From positions 2,561,700-2,625,699 of the forward strand of contig AP014683.1 of assembly GCA_000828975.1 (NCBI GenBank): DNA of 64,000 nucleotides, in the 5' to 3' direction. Origin of the DNA: Burkholderiales bacterium GJ-E10 (GTDB lineage: Bacteria; Pseudomonadota; Gammaproteobacteria; Burkholderiales; Burkholderiaceae_F). The notes beneath the pieces are model-generated. The model did no database searches. It worked only from the letters and a program-made list of their open reading frames with translations, and was not told the DNA's origin. Positions 17,255 to 25,764 of this stretch are shown in pieces (positions within the stretch are counted from its first letter, which is position 1; each line of letters starts with the position of its first letter). The position numbers were made by a program, and so were the translations under genes.

Positions 17255-20200
17255 ATGAGTACCAAGATCGACTCAGGTGAAATTCGCCTTATGGCGGATC
17301 CCGCAGCAGACATCGCTGACGTTCGCCGCGTAATTAAGACGCTCCGAGATCGATTTTTTATTTCTCTAGTGCACGACCATCTCACGGCCGAGCCACCCGA
17401 CCGAATGCGGGATTTGGAAGACACCTTGGCCAGACAGTGGAATATCGTCGCTTCCCTTTCACAACCGCCGGACGACGGGATCCCCGTCGACATTCCCTTC
17501 ACGATCGAGCGCGTTCTTCGTGCCGCAGACGTGGCGTATGAAAGCAAGATCGCCGCATTTGATCACGATGACATTTCCTCCTTCGAGTGCTTCGTCATAC
17601 TCGACGCAATCGCCCGTTACAAAGCCGCCAATTCGCACGAGGCGGGCATTCGAATTCGGGTCCTCGCCCCAAGTTCCGATGAAAATGTCGAGATTCCGGA
17701 ACCCACCCAGAATGATAAAGCGATTGAAGCGATCAAGAGCGAAGTCACCGCGACCATCATGAATCCGAATATCAGGCCTGTCGACCGCAGGCCGGTATAC
17801 GGCACGACCGTCACAAATGCACCGCTCCTTTCAAAGAAATATGAAGTTGCCGCAAGTCACGTCGCCTCCTTCATTCCGAGGGCTGCGCTCCCGATAGTCC
17901 TTACATCGTCCAGCACGAATGATCTGTGCGCCACGGTTCGATTTCAGAATCTCGAAACACACGCGCCATCGATCTCCATCAGCCTTGGTTCCACCAGCGA
18001 TACCGGATCGGCCCAGTTCACGGGACTCCGTTCCACCATATTTCTTTACAAGGGTGATCTCCACGCGCCATGGGAGCAGGACTTCGATCGAAGCGTAACG
18101 AGCGCGTCGCTTCAAGAACTAATAACCGTCGCGGCAACCCATGCCATCTACAACGTGGCAAATAAGGATATGTTAGTCAGCCGCACCAATGTTTCGGGAA
18201 TGGTGCGCATCGATGTCATCCGCGGCAAAATTCTATTTGCCGAGGCATATGGCGATTTCGTGGGGGGGGTGGCGTCATCTCTTGAGCAGCTGGAAAGCCC
18301 AATTTCCTCCATCGAGTTGAAAGCGAACAGCAATTGGCCGAGCTGCAATCCGTCATTCTTGGATCTGGGTGCCGGTCACATGCTAGCGGCGATTCGAACC
18401 GCAAATCACCTGATCGATCCTTTGCAAAAGTACATTTTTTTCAACCAGTCCAAGACTCCCGCAACCGTAACCCACCTAGCAACTTTCGGCCCAACTTCAT
18501 CTGAACATTTTAGTCGGGAAGTTGATGACTCGATTATTAAGCGCCTGCACCCCGACATCGTGACCATTGAGGATGCCCGAATTTTCCTCTACAGGGATTC
18601 GGCGTACTTGATTGCCAATGCCCTTGCGCACAAGCCGCACGTGACGAATACCATGGTGATCGCGGAACTCGACATTTCGGCGGCGCGCGTCACGCGATTT
18701 TGGATGTTGAGGTCTCCAACCGGCGCGGCGAGGGAAAAAAACTGGATGCCGATCGTACGGGGAGATGAGCTTTATGTTTTGCACAGCTTCGCCCCCGTTC
18801 GCATATTTAAGGTTACGCTTTCCGAGCACGAGGCGCTCCTGCATGAAGTTGCGGCACCCCAACCTTTCCCGCCTGCAGACAAGACGCTGTCGGGGGGAAG
18901 CGCGTTCGTCCCCTATAAGGGTGGACACCTTGCCGTCACCCATATACGACGCACCAATTTCGGAATGCGGCTCTATGCCAATCAGTTTGTTTGGATTTCC
19001 GCGGACCTCTCCGAAGTTCGCATCTCCCGCCCATTTCGGACGCGGGGCCTATCCGTCGAATATGCGACCGGCCTGCTAGCGAAAGACGGCATGCTTTCTA
19101 TTGGCATCGGATACGATGACGCGCACGCGTTCATTGAAACCTACGACGAACGTATCCTCAAGCACCTCGGCATTGATTTAGAACGGCCCGCCGAAGCCAA
19201 GGACACGCTGCGCGGCGATGGAGGAATGTACAACGACGCTGCTTCGCATATCTCGTCAATCATTCCAAGGGCGATTGCAGGATTTATACGCGATCGGCCG
19301 ACTCTAAAAGCGCTACGGGCGATCGCGCGCTTCCAAGGCGTTGGGACTCCTCAACTTTCAGTTCAATTCCATATTGAATGTGATGGGGAATTCGACCAGG
19401 ATCTTCCGGATCTACTAAAGCGGAAGACGATCGTCTTCCGGAATGAAATTGAATTACCGAACCATCGTACCCACTGCCCGACGGCAGAGGTTCTCGTAAA
19501 AATACAGACCATTCTTGAGTTCGCTGCGAATTTCTCATTAATCGACCTTATGGATCGAGAGTCGGAATATATCAATCGCCACGAAGACGTCTTCGCGCAT
19601 ATTGCGATCGACCTGTTATCAGGGAAGGTCGTTGAAGCAAGGCTGGCTGGCACTCCAGTACGACATGGCACGCAAAACGCGCCCGGCTTTACCAAAGGCG
19701 AGGGCAAGTTTCTGCAGACGAATGTCGTCGATTCCGGAAAGCTTAGTCCATCAGCTTTTCCTATGGAATCGTTCGAGCTGGTGCACTTCCAGCAGTTTCT
19801 CATTCGCATCGGCTTTCGTTCCGGGATGTGGGGAGATCACATGGAGCGATACCTGGAGACATTTCGTGCCTTGAAAAAACTTTCATTTCCGGAGGCATCC
19901 TTCACGCGCGCGCTCGAAGTCGGTACGTCGTGGGTTTTTTCGACCTACCTAAGAGAGAATCGAGTATTCGATACTGTTGATGTTACCAACTTCGACCAGC
20001 GCGCCGAACGGATAAGCCATCTGGAATGTCCTCTGGCAGGCTTCAACCATACCTTTCGATCATTTAATATTGACATCGAAACCGACCAGATTCCAGTGCC
20101 AGACGGTTATTACGATTTCGTCCTTTGCTGCGAAGTTCTTGAACACCTTGACGTAGATCCAATGCATATGATGGCGGAGATCAATCGCAGCTTGCGCGTC

Positions 20201-20557
20201 GGTGGCTGCCTCGTTTTGTCTACGCCAAATTCAACCTCTTCCCAGATTGTGGGGAAGATCCTCAAGGGCTATGCGCCGCAGTTTTATATGCAATACCAAA
20301 AGGACAGGGATCCATATCGCCACAACTTTGAATACGCTCCAGGTCAGTTGCGGATTCTGCTGGAGGCCTCCGGCTTTACCATTTCCCATTTTTGGACGGC
20401 GGACACATTTTCTGCTGCCGATTTGGAAGCCGTAAGGCTATTAAAGGAACGTGGATACCCCACGGACTACCGTGGTGACAATATTTTTGTGGTAGCCCAT
20501 CGGAACAATCCTGTCCGGGAGCGATACCCAAGTGAAATATATGACACGCGCTGGTAG
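17255..20557 (+). CDS. 1,100-residue multidomain protein: duplicated N-terminal-type domain, five-bladed-propeller-like middle, C-terminal SAM methyltransferase
   Basis: A very unusual protein starting MSTKIDSGEIRL with CGGAG before the ATG. Residues about 196-330 and about 659-810 look like copies of one domain: YEVAASHVASFIPRAALPIV versus YNDAASHISSIIPRAIAGFI, each followed later by [ST]T-I-[FV]-[LF] and a segment ending [DS]-[LV]-x-G-K. Between them (about 340-655) is a glycosidase-like beta-propeller pattern, with EKNWMPIVRGDELYVLHSF near residue 497. The C-terminal 220 residues are a class I methyltransferase (ALEVGTSWVF near 886; YDFVLCCEVLEHLDVDPMHMM near 955; GGCLVLSTPN). Proposed role: sugar-chain modification or methylation in flagellin decoration; the function is not proven. 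Base composition is far more A/T-rich than the flagellar genes. A decayed intron lies directly downstream. Confidence 0.7.
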   Translation: MSTKIDSGEIRLMADPAADIADVRRVIKTLRDRFFISLVHDHLTAEPPDRMRDLEDTLARQWNIVASLSQPPDDGIPVDIPFTIERVLRAADVAYESKIAAFDHDDISSFECFVILDAIARYKAANSHEAGIRIRVLAPSSDENVEIPEPTQNDKAIEAIKSEVTATIMNPNIRPVDRRPVYGTTVTNAPLLSKKYEVAASHVASFIPRAALPIVLTSSSTNDLCATVRFQNLETHAPSISISLGSTSDTGSAQFTGLRSTIFLYKGDLHAPWEQDFDRSVTSASLQELITVAATHAIYNVANKDMLVSRTNVSGMVRIDVIRGKILFAEAYGDFVGGVASSLEQLESPISSIELKANSNWPSCNPSFLDLGAGHMLAAIRTANHLIDPLQKYIFFNQSKTPATVTHLATFGPTSSEHFSREVDDSIIKRLHPDIVTIEDARIFLYRDSAYLIANALAHKPHVTNTMVIAELDISAARVTRFWMLRSPTGAAREKNWMPIVRGDELYVLHSFAPVRIFKVTLSEHEALLHEVAAPQPFPPADKTLSGGSAFVPYKGGHLAVTHIRRTNFGMRLYANQFVWISADLSEVRISRPFRTRGLSVEYATGLLAKDGMLSIGIGYDDAHAFIETYDERILKHLGIDLERPAEAKDTLRGDGGMYNDAASHISSIIPRAIAGFIRDRPTLKALRAIARFQGVGTPQLSVQFHIECDGEFDQDLPDLLKRKTIVFRNEIELPNHRTHCPTAEVLVKIQTILEFAANFSLIDLMDRESEYINRHEDVFAHIAIDLLSGKVVEARLAGTPVRHGTQNAPGFTKGEGKFLQTNVVDSGKLSPSAFPMESFELVHFQQFLIRIGFRSGMWGDHMERYLETFRALKKLSFPEASFTRALEVGTSWVFSTYLRENRVFDTVDVTNFDQRAERISHLECPLAGFNHTFRSFNIDIETDQIPVPDGYYDFVLCCEVLEHLDVDPMHMMAEINRSLRVGGCLVLSTPNSTSSQIVGKILKGYAPQFYMQYQKDRDPYRHNFEYAPGQLRILLEASGFTISHFWTADTFSAADLEAVRLLKERGYPTDYRGDNIFVVAHRNNPVRERYPSEIYDTRW

Positions 20558-20559
20558 GG

Positions 20560-20899
20560 TCGCGATGGGGCGCCACCTCGCGACTTGCCGAAGATGAACG
20601 TGAAGCCGAGGAAGTTGGAGGTCTCCGGTGTGCCGAGTCCGGTTCCGGTTCACCCGGGTCCCGCTGATGGCCACCGGAAGTGCATCCAGCGGAGCATGTT
20701 GTTTAGGCCCGGGCTGAAGTCCGTACGAAAAGCCGGGGAAGTCTTCCCCGTAGATCGCACGGAGCACTACGACCGCGCGCTGGACAAGTTTATCTTCCCG
20801 CGCAGCAATTCCGAGCCGGCGTCGCTTATGCGCGCCTGGCCTTGGTATATGCCTCCGCCGAACCGGTAGCAACCGGTCTTCCGGCCCACCGGCAACCAT
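20560..20899 (-). pseudogene. decayed group II intron reverse transcriptase/maturase fragment
   Basis: Minus-strand translation from about 20899 gives LPVRRRHIPRPGAHKRRRLGIAAREDKLVQRAVV, then AIYGEDFPGFSYGLQPGPKQHAPLDAL and SGTRVN. These match the start of group II intron reverse transcriptases (PVRR.YIPK..G..RPLGI..LEDK..Q, then EDF.GFSYGFRP...QH.ALDAL). At about 20640 the frame changes and GLGTPETSNFLGFTFIFGKSRGGA follows, which matches a region far downstream in the same family. The roughly 130 residues between, including the catalytic YADD box, are missing. No intact intron ends could be recognised. It fills the gap between the convergent methyltransferase and GT4 genes and is dead DNA. 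Confidence 0.85.
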
Positions 20900-20938
20900 T
20901 CTTGCCAGGGGGAGGTCCCTGTCGGAGAAGCGAGGCGC

Positions 20939-22009
20939 TCATCGACGACTCGCAGCAATTACATTCCGCGCCACCGCATCCCAGGAAAACTCGCGGCGTA
21001 TCACCGCGGCGGCCTCGTCCGCACGTTTGCGCCATTCAGCAGGGTTTTCATAAACGGTGCGCATCGCGGCGCGTAGTGAAGCCATGGACGGAATCGCCCA
21101 GTTGCCAAAATCGTCATTTCCATAGTCGGCGCGATAGAACGTCGAATAATCGGGATCCACGATTGGCGCGCGCTCATGTACTACCGGCACGAAAAGCCCC
21201 GGTATGCGCTCTAGAAAGGCAGACTGGCCGGAGACATTGGTAGCGATTACGGGTACCCCGCAGGCGATGGCCTCGATACAAGGCAACCCGAATCCCTCTG
21301 CCTTGGACGGAAAAACGAAGGCATCCGCCACTCGGTAGAGTTTGGAGATGGTCTCGTCGGACGCCACACCGGAGATGATCCGAATTCGGCCGTCATCGCG
21401 CACGCGCTCGCTCAGCTCCTGCACGCGATGCGGATAGAGAGGGTAATCGGCCTTGAGCCACAGCCGAACCTCCGGGTATCGGTCCGCTGGAAATTCGGCC
21501 CCGAACGCAGCGACGATCTCGTCGATGCTCTTCCGCCTTTCATACTTTCCGACCGACAGAAAGATGAATCCCCTATGGAGCAGCGGTTCAGGGCAATACA
21601 CCGTCGGATCCACCCCCTCCGCGACGACGCGAATTCGTTCATCCGGAATGCCGTGAGCATGCAGGACCGCCTGCCCCCAGCCGCTAGGGACCCAGATTTC
21701 ATCATACGGTTCGACCTGATCCAGCCAGGCTTTCGGCAACAGATCGGATTCGAATGCCCACCAGAGGACCCGACGTCCTCGAAAGCGGCGCACGAACTCG
21801 ACGGGTTGACGCCAGAAGAAGATCGTGACATCAAGTCCATCCCGACTTTCCGCGATCGCCTTCGCGACCGCAGCCTCGTCTTTCATGTCCAGGTAGCGGA
21901 GTTCCATGTCCGCAGGAATGCGCTTCGCCAGGGCTGCATGGATATTTTCACTGTGGCGACCCACTCCCGTGTGGTTGAAGTGACAGTAGAGGTTGAGGCG
22001 GGTCGTCAT
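20939..22009 (-). CDS. GT4-family glycosyltransferase
   Basis: A 356-residue cytoplasmic GT-B enzyme. The N-terminal acceptor domain starts LNLYCHFNHTGVGRHSENIHAAL. IWVPSGWGQAVLHAHGI and RIRVVAEGVDP precede the C-terminal donor domain FIFLSVGKYERRKSIDEIVAAF. The GT4 E-x7-E region reads PSKAEGFGLPCIEAIACGVPVIATNVSGQSAFL. The start at 22009 (MTTRLNLYCHF) forms an ATGA overlap with the preceding TPR/GT9-like gene; the longer frame only adds residues inside that gene. It is the last gene of the fliC-to-glycosyltransferase run, so it probably extends or starts the flagellin glycan (inference). Confidence 0.9.
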   Translation of the reverse strand: MTTRLNLYCHFNHTGVGRHSENIHAALAKRIPADMELRYLDMKDEAAVAKAIAESRDGLDVTIFFWRQPVEFVRRFRGRRVLWWAFESDLLPKAWLDQVEPYDEIWVPSGWGQAVLHAHGIPDERIRVVAEGVDPTVYCPEPLLHRGFIFLSVGKYERRKSIDEIVAAFGAEFPADRYPEVRLWLKADYPLYPHRVQELSERVRDDGRIRIISGVASDETISKLYRVADAFVFPSKAEGFGLPCIEAIACGVPVIATNVSGQSAFLERIPGLFVPVVHERAPIVDPDYSTFYRADYGNDDFGNWAIPSMASLRAAMRTVYENPAEWRKRADEAAAVIRREFSWDAVARNVIAASRR

Positions 22010-23523
22010 AAGCCAGATCCGGTCAAATGGAACATGAAGGATAGGTTCCGGTGAAGTTGCGCCAGTGCCGCCGTCCAATCGCCGTATGCGTGCTGGCGGA
22101 TCAGCCGAGCGCTCGGATACCACACACTATCACCACGATGCAGCATCCAGCGCCAATCGGGGGTATAGGGAAGAAGAATCCAGGTCGGGGTTCCCAATGT
22201 TGCGGCGAGATGGGCTACGCTGGTATCGACGCTAACGACGAGATCCATCAGCCCGCACAGTGCTGCGGTGTCGGCGAAATCGGCGATGTCCCCGCCATGG
22301 AAGGAAATCTTTCCGTCAAGGCGGTTCAGGACCTCCCGATCCTCGTCCCGCAACTCCTTTTGGAGGCAGACATACTCGCAATCCGCAGGCAAGTGCGGCG
22401 CGAGAGTCGAAAGCGGGACGCTGCGATTGCGATCGTTCCAGTGCGCCGCGTTGCCACTCCATGCCACGCCGATTCGCGGGCGCAACCCCGTACCCAAGCG
22501 TGCACCCCAGCGCGCCCGCCTGGGTTCATCGCTCCGCAACCGCGCGGGCTTCGGCACATCGGCCGCTGTGGTGCGGAACGCCAAAGGCAGGCTGAGGACC
22601 GCACAATGGAGATCGCAGGCCGGAACAGCCTCGCCCTGGAGGATCAGCCTGTCGACGCCTTCCATACCTTGCATGACGGCCTGAAGATCGCTGGGCACCT
22701 CCAGTATGACATGGGCCCCGAGATCCTTCAGCAAAGGGGCGTATCGGGAACATTGGATGAGGTCCCCCAACCCCTGCTCGTTGTGCAACAGGATCGCCCT
22801 TCCTCGCAAGGACTGGACGCCGGTCCAGCAAGGCATCGAGAATTTCCTCGCCGGGATTCCAAGCGCGGGGTTTTCCCAGCGCCGCTCATAGAGTGGAAAC
22901 CCATGTTGAAAGTCTCCCGCACGCAACAAGTGCAAGGCCTTATTCCAGTAGGACTCGGCGTGGGCAGGGTCGATCGCGATCGCGCGGTCATAGCACGATG
23001 CCGCATCCGCGGACCGTCCGGCATCTTCCAGCGCATTGCCAAGGTTGTTGAGCACCTCGGCAGGATTCTCTCCCAGAGCAATCGCCCGGCGGTAGGAAAG
23101 GATTGCTTCCTCGAGCTTTCCCGACTCGTGGAGCACCTTGCCACGATTATTGTGTGCGGCGGCATAGTCCGGTTCGAGCGCGATCGCGGCGTCATAGCAC
23201 GCCTCCGCCATCTCCCACTGTCGGGTCCTTTGCAAGGCATTGCCGAGGTCCAGGTATGCGGACGCCAAATGCGGGTTGATCCGGATTGCCCGTTTCAACA
23301 ACTCGATCGCACGAAAGTCGTTCCCTTTCTGGTAGGAAAGCGCGCCCAGGAGACGCAGACTGCCGAAGTGATCCGGATCGGCGCATAGAATCTCCTCGTA
23401 GAGCGTTTGCGCTTTGTCAATGTCCCCGTTTCTGTGGAATGCCGCTGCGCGCTCCAGAAGCGCTCGCACGCTTCCCTCGTCTCCGGGATGCGGAATGACC
23501 GGCTCTTCGAGGGCTTCAATCAT
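22006..23523 (-). CDS. TPR protein with GT9-like glycosyltransferase domain (paralogue 2)
   Basis: A 505-residue relative of the proteins at 13883 and 23516. Six or so TPR units (residues 20-210, with AEACYDAAIALEPDYAAAHNNRGKVLHESGK) are followed by the shared C-terminal domain: LYERRWENP, LHNEQGLGDLIQCSRYAPLL, RIGVAWSGNAAHWNDRNRSVPLS, YVCLQKELRDED and SVDTSVAHLAATLGTPTW. An ATG two codons upstream (23529) is equally possible; both overlap the stop of the upstream gene. The SVDTSVAHL motif and C-terminal position suggest nucleotide-sugar binding, as in GT9. Activity is inferred. Together with its neighbours it probably modifies flagellin or assembles the sugar chain. Confidence 0.85.
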   Translation of the reverse strand: MIEALEEPVIPHPGDEGSVRALLERAAAFHRNGDIDKAQTLYEEILCADPDHFGSLRLLGALSYQKGNDFRAIELLKRAIRINPHLASAYLDLGNALQRTRQWEMAEACYDAAIALEPDYAAAHNNRGKVLHESGKLEEAILSYRRAIALGENPAEVLNNLGNALEDAGRSADAASCYDRAIAIDPAHAESYWNKALHLLRAGDFQHGFPLYERRWENPALGIPARKFSMPCWTGVQSLRGRAILLHNEQGLGDLIQCSRYAPLLKDLGAHVILEVPSDLQAVMQGMEGVDRLILQGEAVPACDLHCAVLSLPLAFRTTAADVPKPARLRSDEPRRARWGARLGTGLRPRIGVAWSGNAAHWNDRNRSVPLSTLAPHLPADCEYVCLQKELRDEDREVLNRLDGKISFHGGDIADFADTAALCGLMDLVVSVDTSVAHLAATLGTPTWILLPYTPDWRWMLHRGDSVWYPSARLIRQHAYGDWTAALAQLHRNLSFMFHLTGSGL

Positions 23524-25324
23524 GCCCATCGCTCAGCATGGATCGCAGCCTTGCCAACGGATCCGCCCAGTCGCCGGGCCGGAGCTGGCGCAGCAGGTGG
23601 ACGCTGGGGTACCACGGGCTATCCGACCGGTTCAGCATCCAGCGCCAGTCGGGGGCAAACGGCAGCAGGATCCAGGTCGGCTTTCCCAAGGCTCCGGCCA
23701 GATGCGCGACGCTGGTGTCCACGCTCACGATGACATCCATGAGATCGCACAATGCAGCGGCATCCGAAAAGTCCGAGATCAGGTCACCGTAATACGGAAT
23801 TCGGTCCGTCCCGGTCAGCACTTCCTTGTCGTACTCGCGCAAATCCTTCTGCAAGCAGATGTAGTCACAGCAATCAGGCAGTTCGGGCAAAAGCAAGCGG
23901 AGCGGAATGCTACGCGCCCGGTCGCCCTTATGCGAAGCACTCCCGCTGCACACCAGCCCCACACGCCGCCGCGCCTTTTGCCCAAGCCGCCTCCGCCACA
24001 GCTCCCGCTTGGAGTCGTCGCTGCGCAGATAGGCCGCGGCAGCGGGAATCGATTTCGTCGTGGTCCGAAAGGCATACGGTAGGGACAGCACCGAGCAATG
24101 GATATCGAAGGACGGCAGCGGCTCGCCCCGAGGAATACATTCGTCGACCCCGTCGAGCCCCCCCAGCAGGGGAGTGAGGACGTCTGGAACCTCGATCACG
24201 ACGCGCGCGCCGAGAGCCTTTACCTTCGGGATGTATCGGCAGAACTGGATCCAGTCGCCCAGCCCTTGTTCTCCGTGCAACAGGATCGTCCTGCCGGAAA
24301 TGGATTCCATACCATCCCAGGCCGGCTGGGGAAAATTCCGTCTCCGGGAGGAAAAGTCGCGGGTTTTCCAGCGCCATTCATATAGCGGCCAACCAGCCTC
24401 GAGATCCCCTGAAAGAAGAATGGCCATCGATTTGTTCCAATAGGCCTCCGGCAGGGTCGCATCGGCTGTGATCGCACGGTCGCAGCTCCTGATCGCATCG
24501 TCCAGCTTGCCCGCCTGTAGCAATGCGTTTCCCAAGTTTGCGTGCGCCTCGGCATACCCGGGTCGGATCTCGACAGCCTTGCTGTAGCTGCGGCAGGCGG
24601 CGTCGGGTTGTCCCAGACCCAACAACGCATTTCCGCGATTGTTGTATGCCTCCGCATATTCCGGACGCAGCGCGATCGCCCGGTCGTATCCGGCAACGGC
24701 ATCCTCCGATCGCCCAAGGCTCTGCAGCACATTGGCCCGGTCGTAGTGCGCCTCCGGGTAGTCCGGCTTGCGCGCGATGACCTCGTCGTAGGCGGCAACC
24801 GCCTCGACTTGACGCCCCAACCCCTGCAATGCGCGGGCACGGCCGTACCGGCTAGGGAGAAACTCCGGCTTTCCGGCGATGGCCCGCTCATAGCTCGAGG
24901 CGGCTTCGGCAAAGGATCCGCGCGCCAGAAGCGCGTTTCCCAGGTTGTTGTATGCCTCGGCGTACTCCGGTCGCAGCGCAATCGCGGTTTCGTAACTGGC
25001 TATCGCGAACTCGGCCCGGCCAAGCCTGCCAAGGGCGTTTCCGAAGTCGAGGTACACCGCCGGATTGCCGGGGCAGGCTTGGATCGCGCACTGCAGCAAT
25101 GCACAGGCGCGGTCATCGTCATTGCATTCCCCAGCGATGCGACCGAGTAGATACAGGCTTTCGAAGTGGGTCGGACATATCCGGAGAATCGCCACGCACA
25201 CTTGCTGCGCCTGCATCAGCTTTCCCTCCTGATGCAGCGAAAGCGCATTTCGCAGCATGTCTGACACGCGCACGGAGGCTGCATTTTCCTCGATTGCGCT
25301 CACGGGAATCGGCTTCTCGGCCAT
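23516..25324 (-). CDS. TPR protein with GT9-like glycosyltransferase domain (paralogue 3)
   Basis: A 602-residue protein with about nine TPR units (residues 20-330, including FAIASYETAIALRPEYAEAYNNLGNALLARG) and the same C-terminal domain as paralogues 1 and 2: LYEWRWKTRD, LHGEQGLGDWIQFCRYI, VGLVCSGSASHKGDRARSIPL, YICLQKDLREYDKE and SVDTSVAHLAGALGKPTW. The ATG at 25324 (MAEKPIPVSA) is preferred to an upstream TTG. It begins 93 bases after flhX, on the same strand and probably the same transcript. The cysteines near its N-terminus (VCVAILRICPTHFES) are not seen in the others. The role, flagellin glycosylation, is inferred from context. Confidence 0.85.
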   Translation of the reverse strand: MAEKPIPVSAIEENAASVRVSDMLRNALSLHQEGKLMQAQQVCVAILRICPTHFESLYLLGRIAGECNDDDRACALLQCAIQACPGNPAVYLDFGNALGRLGRAEFAIASYETAIALRPEYAEAYNNLGNALLARGSFAEAASSYERAIAGKPEFLPSRYGRARALQGLGRQVEAVAAYDEVIARKPDYPEAHYDRANVLQSLGRSEDAVAGYDRAIALRPEYAEAYNNRGNALLGLGQPDAACRSYSKAVEIRPGYAEAHANLGNALLQAGKLDDAIRSCDRAITADATLPEAYWNKSMAILLSGDLEAGWPLYEWRWKTRDFSSRRRNFPQPAWDGMESISGRTILLHGEQGLGDWIQFCRYIPKVKALGARVVIEVPDVLTPLLGGLDGVDECIPRGEPLPSFDIHCSVLSLPYAFRTTTKSIPAAAAYLRSDDSKRELWRRRLGQKARRRVGLVCSGSASHKGDRARSIPLRLLLPELPDCCDYICLQKDLREYDKEVLTGTDRIPYYGDLISDFSDAAALCDLMDVIVSVDTSVAHLAGALGKPTWILLPFAPDWRWMLNRSDSPWYPSVHLLRQLRPGDWADPLARLRSMLSDGHD

Positions 25325-25416
25325 GATTTGACACAAAACGCTACGCCAACGCGGCTTCCCGGATGCTATTCGGCGTCACCGTCACCCAATCAAGGGAGAA
25401 CGGCTTGCTTTTCCGG

Positions 25417-25764
25417 TCAAGGTCCCCCTTTGCCCGGGGGCAAGACCGTTCGGCGGAGGGAATCTCCGTGTCGCTCCAGGCGGTACACCCACGCCAGCAC
25501 TTCGGCGACCGCAACATACAGGGCTGGCGGAATCCGCTGATCCAGGTCGAAATGCATCAGCGCTGCGACGAGTTCGCGCGACGCATGCACCGGTACACCC
25601 GCTTCCCGCGCCTTGGCGATGATGGTATCGGCGATCAACCCCTGACCCGCCGCGACGACCTTCGGGGCAAGCCCCTTCGACGCATCGCCATCCGAGTAGG
25701 AAAGGGCCACGGCCCGTGGCAATGCGGCATTCCTACCGGAGCCTGACTTCCGATGCGGCGCCAT
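25417..25764 (-). CDS. flhX: FlhX: FlhB C-terminal-domain homologue
   Basis: A 115-residue protein resembling only the cytoplasmic C-terminal part of FlhB, after the cleavage site. After a short basic start (MAPHRKSGSGRN) it reads ALSYSDGDASKGLAPKVVAAGQGLIADTIIAKAREAGVPVHASRELVAALMHFDLDQRIPPALYVAVAEVLAWVY, aligning along FlhB C. It has no membrane helix and no NPTH motif. FlhX proteins can partly replace the FlhB C-terminal fragment in the export switch. It starts in an ATGA overlap with the upstream FliK-like gene, a pairing seen repeatedly in beta- and gammaproteobacteria. Because FlhB here has NPEH, this spare C-domain is of special interest. Confidence 0.88.
   Translation of the reverse strand: MAPHRKSGSGRNAALPRAVALSYSDGDASKGLAPKVVAAGQGLIADTIIAKAREAGVPVHASRELVAALMHFDLDQRIPPALYVAVAEVLAWVYRLERHGDSLRRTVLPPGKGGP

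Noticed and set aside
20585-20869. Plus-strand 94-codon open frame in the gap after the 1,100-residue protein
   Set aside because: The opposite strand encodes recognisable reverse-transcriptase remnants, so this is a shadow over a pseudogene.
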